64,000 nt of DNA from Henricia sp. BOLD:AAB3569 (Eukaryota > Echinodermata > Asteroidea > Spinulosida > Echinasteridae). The notes below the pieces were generated by a model. It had not been told where the DNA came from and ran no database searches. It worked only from the letters and a program-made list of their open reading frames with translations. Numbering within the stretch: position 1 is the first letter of the stretch; each line of letters begins with the position of its first letter. The position numbers and the translations under genes were made by a program. Where the stretch lies: the NCBI GenBank assembly GCA_037783545.1, contig JBBELK010000319.1, forward strand, positions 1 to 64,000. Direction: 5' to 3'. This document shows positions 34,301 to 47,100 of this stretch, one piece after another.

Positions 34301-37300
34301 TGGTTTTGTCTAAAGTGCTATAGTCTTTGAGAAATGAGTAGTTTTTGTCTCATGAGACGAATATTCAATTCGCCCCAAAACCATTTTGCCCGAGTGCTAT
34401 TTCACCTCTAAACCACTTCGTACAAACACTACATCGCCCAAATGCCACTTCGCCCCAAAACCACTTCGTGCACAGGCCGTGGTTCAGGGCGAAGTGGTTT
34501 TGGGGCGAAATGACTGCAGACCCTTTTGACGGTTTTCTCAAAAGTTAGACGAAGTACGGAGCTGGTTTTTGCTCGGGTTGGTTTTAATCATGCATATCTT
34601 CAATCACACAGGGGGATAATATAAATTGTTGACTGGTGTGGTGTGGGATATGGAGTTTTAACACCCGAGGGAGCTCATAGCACCCTCGGCTTTGCCTCGG
34701 GTGCTATGAGCTCCCGAGGGTGTTAAAACCCATATCCCACACCACACCAGTCGACAATTGTTTTGTTATATCCCGTCTCATGGTCTCCGTACAGCATAAT
34801 AATATCGTTTATATTATTTGGAATGTTGAAATTGTAAAAACAATTCGTCTCTGCACTTTCGCTACCTGTGCGTGTGTAACATTGCGAAAGTAGCACGCGC
34901 ACAGCGTGTGGAATAATGCGATGTACGTGCGCCTCTAGCGGGCGTAACACGCGGTTTCTTTTACTAATGGAGCACGTTACGCGTGCTATGGACAGGGGCA
35001 AGAACACGCATAGTACGGCCGGGTGATATGAAGTTAAATTCGCATACGGCAGGGTGATATGAGTTGTTATCGCATGGACATGTGACCGTTCTGGACCAAT
35101 GAAACTGCAGTATACCAAGACGGGGTATAACAAAACTATTTGTAACAGTTTACCAATCATATACTGTAAAAGCCAATGTTTTCGCGTACAGATATTTTCG
35201 CGCATTTCAACATCACTGACATTTTCGCGAGTTGTTATTTTCGCGGATGGAAATAATGTTTTGTTTCAGGTATCGCCACAATATTTTCGCGGGTTGTTAT
35301 TTTCGCGGGCTCTGTCTGGTGCGCGAAATGCGCGAAAATTAAACCACCGCGAATATTTCAGCTTTTACAGTATACTATCTTTAAAGAGTTGCAAATATAT
35401 TCTCCTGATATTTCCGGTCGTTTATTTTGCCAGATTGTTTTTTCAAAAATAAGAAAAAGCTGTAATTCCGGCTATAGCCGGAAGACTGGCATGCCCGAAC
35501 GTTACACTATTACTGGATTTCTTTCGTCTGTTATATCAGCAAACTCACCACTTCAGCTCCTTCTTCTGGTGCTTTAGGCGGACTGAAGAAGTTAAAGAAG
35601 GAATCATTCTGCACTGTCTTGGTCACCATGCGCGTTGTTCCCTTCCCTTTGTGTTTCTGTTTCTTCTTGACCACCTTCATCGTCACATTCTTGCCTTTCT
35701 TCCAATCAATTGTACAGCTGCAAGATCAAATATTATTATATAAAATGAAGCTGTGAGCGCATTTCTGTTACTGTACGCCACTGTCGTGAGTTTTGTACGG
35801 ATCTGCATTTAGAATTCTGGAGTTTTTTTGTATTTTTTTTACCAAATTAAATTTAGTTAAACCATTCTTGATATTAGCAAACTTAATTTTGTGGAAAGTG
35901 GGCGGATTTTTGAGGGAAATTACGGGGTAAACAGATATGCAAACTTACGCACAAAGCACACACTAAACGGCACTGACAGTATGGTTTATAGCGCCCTCTG
36001 TTGGTGGAAAATGTCACACACTGTACAGTAACAAAAAATACTGTACAACAGTATCGATACTGCACAACCGACCGAGCTCGAAATGAAAAGAAAATGGCGA
36101 CGGCACAACCCAGATTTGCTACGATAGAAGACGATGAATACGATAACATCCTCCAAAATAGAGAAAGCGGAGCGACACGGAGAAGCACCACGAAAGCAGT
36201 GAACATTTTGAAGCTGTACTTGAGGGAAAAGGAATTGTCAGAGGACTTTGAAGACTTAAGCAAAATTGAACAGCAAGTTTGAATTTCGAGTTTTACCAGT
36301 AAATTATACTCCGTCTTGAAAATGTTCACTATTGCTTGTGGAACTTTCAACAATTTCGAATTTTAAATTATACTCTGAAAAATGTTCAAGTGTGTCAGCT
36401 TCATTTTATATAACAATAATAATATTGGATGTCTTTTCGGGTGATATGAGAATATACCGAACTCGCCTTAGGCTCGTTCGATATTTTCATGACTCGTGCG
36501 GTATATTCTCATATCACCCTCAAAGCCATCCAATATTATATAATTTTCAATCATTCACAATGAACGATTTCCTCTGTATCGCATCGCAAAATGCGACGCA
36601 TTTTTGACAATCTGCGATGCCACTTTTCAAAGTGCATCGCAGTTTTTGACTTGATTTAGCGATGCAATTTGCGACACATTTTTTTCAAAAATCTGGTCCT
36701 TATTCTTGCACTTCCAGATTAGTTTTGTTAATGTTAGTAAAAAATTAAAAATCGAAAAGATCAAGTAACCAGCAACTTCTCAAGGAACCAAATTCTAAAT
36801 GAACATGGGGCGCCAGATCTTTTCCTGTTGCAGCTCCTCGACTTTGGAATTCATTGCCACTTTAACTCAGATCATGCCACTGTATAACTAGGTTCAAATC
36901 ACTTCTAAAGACTTACTTGATGTCGCAAATTTTCAAGAATTAATTACATGTTGTTTACAGCGCCTTATATGTGCACTTTACAAATCTCATTATTTCTCTA
37001 TTTTATCCAATAGGGTGACACTTTTTGTGTAGACAGCCACGTTAGGGCGACCCGGTGGGTTAGGGCGACAATTTGGCGTAGCCCGAATATTTTGTTAGTC
37101 AAAAACCATTTTTTTAAGGTCAAAAACCATCTTTTTAAAATCGAGAACCATTTTTATTAGGTCTAGAACCCCCTCTGTTGGGTGTGGAACCATTTTTGGA
37201 AGCTTTGGGTAAAGAAATTTGGTGTCCAATCGATGTCTTTTAGCCGAAATTTCGGTGGTCGTCTGGCAAAGTCTTACCGGTGGGTCACCCCTTTGCGGCA

Positions 37301-38161
37301 TAAAGTGATATTATTTCTCTATTTTATCCAATGGGGCGACACTTTTTGCGTAGAGAGCCCTATTAGGGCGACGCGCTCTATTAGGGCGAGAATTTGGTGT
37401 AGCCCCAATATTTTCGAAGTCAAAATCCATTTTTTTCAAATCGAGAACCATTTTTATTAGGTCTAGGAACCATCTGTCTTAGGTCTGGAACCATTTAGGG
37501 AACCTCTGGGTAACAGAATTTTGGTGTCCAATCGATGTCTTTTAGCCGAAATTTCGGTGGTAGTTTGGTAAAGTCTTACCGGCGTGTCGTCTCTTTGGAG
37601 CATTAAGTGACATTCATAAATACCTTGGACAGTTTACGCATTCCTATTGGCTGAGAGCACGTCACGTGGGCAGTCTTAAATTAGCGATAAAGAATAGTGA
37701 TAATGTCCGGCTGGCTGTCCCACGTTTGTGCCGTAGTCAGCGCGTATATGGAAAACGCACATGCACAAAGAAACTGCACCCGCCTGAAAGCAAATACCCA
37801 GTCGTGTGCGTGTGCGAGCAACACGCCTGCGTTACTCGTAACGCGCGCGATCGAACAAAAACAACATCACGCACAGCTCGCAGCTGTACGAACGCCGTGT
37901 TGACACTAGACTGTAGGCATAGGAAAGTGAATGCAAAACGACGAGCTAATTTTGGTGAATTTTACCGATTTACACGTAAAGGTATTTATGAATGGGATTA
38001 AAAGTAGGTTTGGCCAATCTTAAACACCCGTTTAAAACCAGCTAGGGGTCCTGGGCACTGATAATGCCCTCGCCTGGTGGCTCGGGCATTATCAGTGCCC
38101 AGGACCCCTAGCTGGCTTTAAACGTGTGTTTAAGATTGGTCAAACCTACTTTTAACCCCTA

Positions 38162-38196
<35 letters not shown>

Positions 38197-41100
38197 CAAC
38201 AATTGGAGATTTCACACCCCTGAAAAGAAGTCTTTGCTCACCCTGAAGAGCTGATAATCTCAGGTCCTTCAAAGCTAAAAGGGTCACTTTCATCAGGCTC
38301 AGATCGCATCTGGTAACTCTTCGTCAGGACGGGATTGGAAAAGAAATCGTTGGCTGAAAAGTGAAACTCTAATGTAAAACCCTGGAAAGGCAAAAATGAA
38401 CATCGTTCAGTAATCAAGAAAATTGCTGAATTTCGAAAATATAACGCAGGAATTTAACTACATGTATGTACAACGTGTCTGTGTCCCTGGGCAAGCCACT
38501 TAATCCCAGTTGCCTCGTCAACTCAAGCGATATATGGGAAGCTGTTAAGGGGAATGCCGCAATCTAACTGCTGATAGGGTTGTGCGCCTGACCAGCAGCC
38601 ACCTAGTTGAAGCGAAATGGTTCTGGTGATTCCCTGATGGCAGCGGTAATAATGGTAACAGCGCCTTGAGCACCCTGCATGGTGAATATGTGCGCTATAC
38701 AAATCTAATCATCATCATCATCATCATTACACTGAGATTGAAATTCAGCAGCGCAATAGGAACTGTAAGCCTGCTGGAATTCAAGACGAAAAAGAAGTGT
38801 GTTGCTAAAATTCAGAACACTGATCTTTATATTGTTGATTTTAAAACAATTTTTTAATTGTTATCTGTTGCAAATCCATTTCATAAATTGAGCAAGAAGA
38901 CAAAATTTAACTAATATTGTCATTTTAGCATACCGCTAATAGCCATCTAACCCAGGCTTCATGTACTCTATATATCTAGAGAGGACAATAATCACACAAT
39001 TAATAGGTTTTTCTGAGGCATAAATGCATCTATGAGGCAACATTTTCTTCAGGTTAGAATCCCAGCGGGATTCGAACCGCGGACCTTCTGCTTAATGTGC
39101 AGACGCCCTACCAATTGAGCTATAAAGCCTAGCGTACATCGACAATGCAACTAGAAGCAACTCAACTGATCAATTGCTGTCGATGTGAGCATAGCGTGCA
39201 CATCAACAGCAACTGATCAGTTGCGCAACTAGCAGCAACTACATGTAGGAGCATCTAGCCAAGTCTACGTTAACAAAGCACGCACATGGACACGGCAACT
39301 AGGGTTTGCAACTGGAAGCAACACAACTGATCAGTTGCCGTCGATGTGTGCCTCGCGTATTTGGACGCACTCATGCAACTGACAGTTGGAAAATGCGAGT
39401 TCTGATTTCGACATTTTTGGAAAATATTGGTATGTATGTCCGTGATTAAATTGTATTGCCCATTTATCGGCGGATTTTTGCCGATACTGATTTATCGGCA
39501 AAAGCCAAATATCGGTTTTTAAGATATTTTAGCCACACTCATGAAAGCTACAGATAAGGCACTTTTTTGAAACTAAATTACATAAACTCCTAAAAAAACG
39601 TTCGGAAAGTCAAGTTAGACTGAAGATTTCTCTCTTGTTGCAAAATAATTTTCCTTGAATTTTATATCATTGGAAAGCCCTGTTATTCCTCTTTACGATG
39701 ATGTGTCATTTGTTATGATTAAGCAATTGGGGGATGTGCAGCACAGCTGAATACGGGGGCGGGTGGAAAGTGAAATGTCACAAAATGCATTGCTATTGTC
39801 AAAAAGTGCATTGACACATTCCCATCCTTCAAGCAAAAGGGGAATGCACTGCATGACAATAGCAGTGAATTGTGTGACATTTCACTTTTCACCCACCCCT
39901 GTATTCCGCTATACTGCACATCCCCAATTGATTAATCATAACAAATGACACATCACTGTCAAGAGGAATAACAGGGCTTTCCAATGATACCACATTCAAG
40001 GGAAATGATTTAGTAACAGAGATAAACCGTCAGTCAAACCTGACTTTCCGAACTTTTTTTGAGGAGTTTAGTTTTACACATTGGTGCAAAGACTGCCAGT
40101 CCCGGTCACGACCAGCTGTCTCCGGGAATAAGGCACACCCCCAACTTTTGATTTTTGCCGTGGTGAAAAAATTTGTGCCTTATACATGTACATGGGGGTT
40201 TATGGTTAGTTGCCAGAAAGTACATGTACAGGCAAACACTGATCAACCCCCTGTTCACCGTGTGAGGGCGCTGTTCAAAACAGATGCATTGAACTGACAT
40301 GACCGTTATCGATCACGGATTGGGTCGTCGATGCGATAAACTTGCGTGGTTAGTGAATGTTAATGGAGAGACTGGCCAGCAAAATATAATTGGTGACTTT
40401 ACACCTAATTTTTGAATGACTCAGCCGTACTTCTGAAGTGTTTTTAGAGGAGAAAATTGATTATTTTTGTCTGGGCGGCCGAGTTTTTCGTCCGGGCGCT
40501 AATGGTACCTTCTTTGATTTTGTCTGGGCGGCACGCCCGGACAAAACAGGTAGTGGAGAACATGGAACATTAGCATCGCAGGACAAAATTGACAGTAGTT
40601 GCAAGTGCGCATACATCGACCTTTTTAAGCAACTGATCAGTTGCTCCCAGTTGCCGCGAGTTGCCGGAAACAGTTGCAATGTCTATGTACATGTATGCTA
40701 GGCTTAAAGCCAACTGATGGTCTATCAATTTATCTCTAATTACTGGTAACGTTTTCTTATAAAAAGATACCGTATCTTGGGCAGAATCACTTCTATCTTT
40801 CATTACAGGTTTTGTTTTGGTCAAATGACTGCTTTAAAAATGTACTGTTCGTCTGTTGATATTTTTTTAGAAACATAAGTCATTCGTTTTCAAATGAGAC
40901 AACGAAAACAATTAATTTGTTAACAATTACTGTCAATATTTCAAATTATTATCAACTCACGGCAAGGTACTAAATCGGCTGCATAAAAACACCGTTTTTT
41001 ACAGGGTTGCTGATGTATAAAATACAAAGTATGATGTTTTTCCGTTAAAATAAAGTAAATGCTTTAAAAATTCGTTTGGAAAAAAACGAATTGAATTTGC

Positions 41101-44100
41101 TGAGAACCATGGACAATATACGTACCGGGATGCCAGTGGCTCTTACCTTCAGGGCCGGAAAAAAAATCAACTATCATAACTGCATGTATGTGTGCACATG
41201 GACTCGCAAGCACAGTATACTGTACAGTATGTACATTGACAGTGCAATGCAATGGATATGTCAGTATGTATGTGATCTAACCACTGCTGTATGGATACAG
41301 CGCCCTCTATATACTTCTGATCAATAGTCTGGTTTCGCGATACTTTAGCCGTGAATGATTATGGCCGGGATACAGACATATTGCATCCGTGCAAATCATT
41401 GGGAAAACGTGCTACGTGCGTGTACATACATGTACATAGGCTGTACATACTTGACATACCGGTACATGGCATATCCGGACATCGTTGATCAGTAAGTGAG
41501 ACAATTTTCCACATTTGTTTGGACTTGAAAATATATTATCCTTATATTTCCGGCCTCGAAAAAAGGCTTTGCCGGATTTCTTTTTTTTCAAAGTAAGAAA
41601 AAGCCGGAATTCCGGCTATAGCCGGAAGACTGGCATCCCTGTACGTAACTTTAAGATCCGAGTGTTTCCGGATCCGATTCCTTTTGGGCAATTCCGCAAA
41701 TACATGTAGGTGGACATGAGGAAAAGATAAAACCCCAACAATTTATTAGAAACTACTTAGGATGGTTAGAGTATGCCTTTAAGGTTGTAAATTTGTATAG
41801 GACACTTTGTATTGTCCGTTTTGTAGGTACATTGTGGTATCCACTTTTTTGTTATAAGTTGTAATGACAGAAAATGTAACGTCAGTCACATGTAACGTCA
41901 GTCACGCATATTTTCATGTGTACACATATACTGATGCAATATTTCTGACTCCAAATGGTGTGTTTGTTAGGTCCAACTCTTCTATTTTGAGGGGTAAAAT
42001 AACTATTTTGAATGTATCATTAGTTTGAGAAGAAATTGAAAATAAAGATGATTGATTTTTTTGCATGTCCTTTTTTTGTAACGTCAGTCACGCACATTTA
42101 ATGAGCTCCCCTGCATACAATATTGCATTAGTAAACAAAGTGACAGTTATTTTAACAGCTATGGGGGCTTAGCTATTCAGTTAGATAGAAGTTGGGGATC
42201 ACCCTTGATTAACCTGGGGAATACAGATTAATATGTCTTAAAACCTGTAACGTCAGTCACTACGTAATTGCCCTTTTTTATTAATCAAGCTTACCATTTG
42301 TGAACCCTCATGAAACTTAACTCTGACGTCCTCAAGGTGTCCAAGTATGGTTTCATCTTGGTCTTGTATCATGTCAGAAAGAATCTCCACATTCCTCATG
42401 ATCGTCAGCCAGAAATCAGGAATCCCAACAGGAGCTTCTACAATGGACAACCCAATTGTGGTGGTTCTTCAAATTGAATACTTACATGTACATGAACAAA
42501 TACAGGTACAGGGTTGAGCAATTTTGTTCAAGACCATCACCGTTAGGCCTGTGCATTTTCGAATAGTTTACTACAGTGAAACCTGCTCTTCAGGCCACCC
42601 CTATAAAGAGGCCACCTGTCTAAAGTGGCCACAATTGTTCGGTCCCAAACCAGTTTGTACACAAATTGCATGAAAAAGTACAGGTGGGCAATTCCCAAAA
42701 TTAGGGGTCCAAAAGTGTGACATGCTTTTTAAGATTTCGAAGTGTTTTTAATGATTGAAAGTGGTTTCCCAGTAGAAAATAATTATTATTTAAACAAATG
42801 CCACTCAAATTTAATGTTTGTGTGTAGATATAGCACCAAGGTTAATGCAAACTCATTCTATAGCAAATTTTCATTGGCGTAGGTAACCCGGGACACCAAA
42901 CTCCTATCCAATACCATGGAACAAATTATAAGCCTTTATGGTCTTTTTTGGGGGATATTTTTCAGGAATTAGAAAACAAAATATTGAAGAAAATGATGCT
43001 GCCCCCTATAATCACAGGCCACAGTCCATTACTGAGAATTTGTGGCTATAAGTGGTGATTTTTGAAGCAGAAAGTGTCGTACGTAACTGGGACACCAAAC
43101 ATTTTGGACCCCTAATTTTGGGAATTACCGAGGTACAGAGTTTAGCAATTTTGTTTAGGACCATCACCGTTAGGCCTGTGCATTTTCGAATAGTTTACTA
43201 TTCGAAAATCGGTTTCATTTTCGATCGAGAATTCGATATTCGATGCGTGCATTTTCCCCCTAAGATTTTGACAAAAAGTGTGTCCTGAAATCAATTGATT
43301 TTGGCACATCCGAACTCACAGCTCACAGGAATACAGCAGCCTTTTTATTGCCAAATTTGCAGCCTCAAAAAATTATCTGTGCTTAAATTATAGACTTCAT
43401 GTTGTAACTTGCATAGTAGTCTCTCGCCCGAAGAGGTTTTTGCACAAATTATCGTCAGCCCTTGTATACTGGACTTGTGGTTGGACGCAAATATGACATC
43501 AAAGCAGCCGTTTCGGCAAAGGAAAAAGGTTTTTTTTACTTCTTCCAAGCTGAAAGACAGGTTTGGAAGATACCGAATATTCGATTTGGTAAAATGCTAT
43601 TCGAATATACAATGGACGACCGAATATTCGAATATTCGATAAGCACAGCCTTAATCACTGTGGCAACTGACAAAATGGTTTTAGAACATGGGACAAACAA
43701 TGAAAGATACATGCACTGGGTTAAAAAGAAACTGCAAAAAAATGGTTTCCTCCGAGTGTTAATTGGCTGGTTTGCAATATTCGCATAATTATACTGAAAC
43801 GCAAAAGAAACTTACCTTTTAAACCTTTAAATAGCAACAATAACACTGCGTGTAGTAATGTGTGAACTTATTTGTGGACAATAGTGTCCTCACTGTCAGA
43901 CCAAACGGTGTCTGAAGGTCACTTGAACCTTCAATGGTCACTTCATGGCACAGCTGTTGAACAGCTGTTTTGACTGTCAGTGATTAGCCAAGGGGTATGG
44001 GATGATTGTAATGAGCTGCACGTGATGTCTTGATGTCGGCTTTAAAAAGGCCAGTGCAAAATGGGCATTTCAAGCAACATGCCACGATTTTCAGGGGGTC

Positions 44101-47100
44101 AACCCTAGGGCACGCTGCAAGGCGGATTGAGCTATCGTGAGGTGGCACGTTGTCTTGGCTGTTCACACCAGACGATATCGGCCATGGTGGACAGAGAAAC
44201 CCTCCACAACTCTGCAGATGACAGGCCTCGATCAGGGAGGTCAAGAGTCACCAATGTGTCAATTAGCAATTGTTGGTTTGTTTTATTTTGAACTGTTACA
44301 ATTTCATTACATTTTAAACAAGTGGTAAGTTTCTTTTGCGTTTCAGTATACTGAAATCATACAATTAGGTTGTCATTTTAATGGTGATTAGGCACCATGT
44401 GTATTGCGCTTGATGCTTTTACGTAATGGCGTTTAAAATTTAGATTTTTCAGTTTCAAATATTTGTTTTTAAAAATATGAAACGGATTGTAAAATCAAAA
44501 CTTACTCAAAAATGTGTATGTAAGTTTCAACTCTGCATTAATATTGTAAAACCCGACAGGTATATATGGATCATTCCATGAAGTTGAGGAACACGGTTTC
44601 CGTGTTACATCCACAACCATTTTTACTTTTTGTTTTGCCCTTGATAACCCCATGAATCAATACTATTCAGAAATTCAAGCTGTTGGATGAGAGAAATTTA
44701 AAACATTCTTTACTTGCAACAAAATCCTCATAGATTTAAATTTAGATGTGAACTAAATACAATTTTGTTCAAATGTAGGTGCGACATTTGGTGCTTTTTA
44801 GCAGATTTTCTTTAATCACACAGAAATTTAAGCTAGAATCCTGCAAATTCAAATTAAAAAGGATTGTTTAGTTTGAGAACTGTGTGTTAATTTCAAATCG
44901 AACATGAAAACATTTGTAGTTGGAGTGAAAGCAGTTGAACTGTATTGGTTTCCAAGTTACATCCACAACCACCACTTTGTTAGATAATTCAAAATGGCGG
45001 CACTTTGTCAACACTGAAGACTCCAAAATTACCCCCAAACAGTGTAAGCCACCACATCATGCAACATCGTTATATAAATGGTGATTCATTGCTCCCTTAT
45101 TAACCTTTTTTGTGGAAATGAAGAAATGTCACACTTTGTTCCTCAACTTCATGGAATGACCGATAAGTTAGTACACAGGTTCCCAGTCCCTATGGTGAAA
45201 TCGCTTGCGCGTACATGCACGTACACGAACGGAACTACTGGTAAGTTACACTGTACATGTAGAACATTTCTACCTAGACTCGGAGACTGTATGCATATTA
45301 TGAAGCTCACACAACTGTATTCTGTGACACAGAACATTATGTCACATATGACTAGGAAATTATTTCCCTTAATTTTGCATTGATTTTTCTTTCCACATTA
45401 CCTTCTTCCTTGTCTTCATCCAGCTTGGCTTTATCTTTCAAATCAACCTGAAAAAAATAATGTGCAGAGATACATGTAGTTTATGGCAGGGATCTATTGA
45501 AAGTGGAGTGTCAGGAGAAAAGCATCCTGAGATCTCAGGGAATTTCCACTCTGCAAAGCGACGTAACAATACCCTGAGGAAATACACTCACATTTGTGGT
45601 GTGAGCCGGCTGTTGTCTTGAGCCAACTCACGCCCCAGTCATTTTGATGTAATTAAATGAAATTAGTCGTGTTTTGGTCAAAATTCCAAATATCTATATT
45701 TTCTACAAATTTGTTTGAGTTTTTGTTCTTTGTCACGTTAATCATATCGATAATTCCTGCAACGTTTGTGTCTACTACGCATTTTTTTAACAAAATTAAT
45801 CAGAGGGATGCGGAACGAGTAACGTAATGTCCTGTTCAATAGAAATAGCGACCAATCGGCGTGCGCGTTGGATCGGACATGGACTGTGTTTACAAACTGC
45901 GCGCACGTGTGGCACTGGTAACAAGGTCGATCGTGGAAACACCGAACGCCACATATAACAAGCCTCATGATTGGTCTAGAGAGGCGACAAGATTTCTGTC
46001 GCTAGTCCCACCGCCAAATGGGGCCTTTTTCAACAGGGCCACTGTACGCAGGAGTGAGGGAGTGCGTTAAAGGGGCACTGTTGCAAGAGGATGGGAGAAA
46101 AGTAGCCTTGTCTATGTAGCAGGGATGCAAGTGGCTCTTACCTTCAGGGACGGGAAAAAAAATCGTACGAACGTGTGCACATCGACTTGCCAGAACATGT
46201 ACAGTATGTAGCCTACATATGTACATTGACAGTGTGCAATGTCACCACTGCTGTATGGATACAGCACCCTCTATACATGTAGTCTATGTACTTCTGATCA
46301 ATAGTCTGGTTTCGTGGTACTTTAGCCGTGAATGATTATGGCCGGGATACAGATATACTGCATGTGTGCAAATGATGTACATAGGCTGTACATACATGAC
46401 ATGTATGGCATATCCGGAGATCGTTGATCAGTTAGTGAGACAATTTTCAACGTTTTTTTGGACTTTGAAGAGTTGAAAATAATACATCCGGCCGTTTATT
46501 TTTCCGGCCTGGAAAAAAGGCTTTGCTGGATTTCTTTTTCCAAAATAAGAAAAACCGGAATTCCGGCTATAGCCGGAAGACTGGCATCCCTGACTTACAG
46601 CCAATGTGTTGAGTTTCTCTTCTGCTGTGTCTTCCTCTTCATCATCACTGCTCTCCCATTCACATTCCGAGTCTGTCGGCTCAACGGCACCAGTCACTAC
46701 TTCTTTCCTCTACAGAGAGAAAAACCAAGACAAGGTACAATGCATAGTTCCGATCTGTCAATCAATCCGAACCCGCCGACCAATCACAACAGAGCTAGCA
46801 GACAGCGCCCACATAGGTCAAAGTGCATTGCCACACAACAACATACAGTTTGTACAGTGTTGTATGCGGTGATCCGGGTGAATTTTCGGTTTCAAGGCCG
46901 GACGATTCGCTGTTCAAAGGTAAGAAAGCATGTATTTCATGATGATATGACATCCCTGTATTACTGGCTCTTTACTCAGTGTGTTCTAAGATAACTGTCG
47001 ACCCTGAAACATGAATACCTTTGAGTTTTCTCCAATGAATCTGTGTTTTCCGTTGAAAGTCCCATTGGTTTGTGCAGTGTGTGTGGACATTTTGAGGGAT

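Larger units (their letters stand above)
34193..35384. mobile_element. TTAA element (AGGCAGTATACATG), nested
   Basis: TTAA at 34193-34196 and 35381-35384. The left 350 bp and the right end match 54941-55470, which shows its form before two later insertions (34617-35137, 35164-35370). Confidence 0.8.
33834..35497. mobile_element. CAGGGATGCCAG element split by nested insertions
   Basis: The left end CAGGGGTGCCAG follows AACGTT and the right end CTGGCATGCCCG precedes AACGTT. The complete uninterrupted relative is 41126-41641. It fills almost the whole intron between NAP1 exons 8 and 9. The inserted block is 34193-35384. Confidence 0.8.

Noticed and set aside
34723-35205. 160-codon minus-strand frame
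   Set aside because: It spans a palindromic insertion and parts of two transposons.
37666-38001. 111-codon frame recurring on the opposite strand near 52000
   Set aside because: The recurrence is explained by the two copies of one repeat element (37612-38160, 51576-52303). The frames differ and no domain is recognisable.
39055-39125. Possible functional tRNA gene
   Set aside because: Acceptor stem pairing fails, the T stem is mismatched and the base before the anticodon is not T. It is better read as a SINE head or pseudogene.
46458-46994. 178-codon plus-strand frame
   Set aside because: It runs antisense through NAP1 exon 4 and two transposons.
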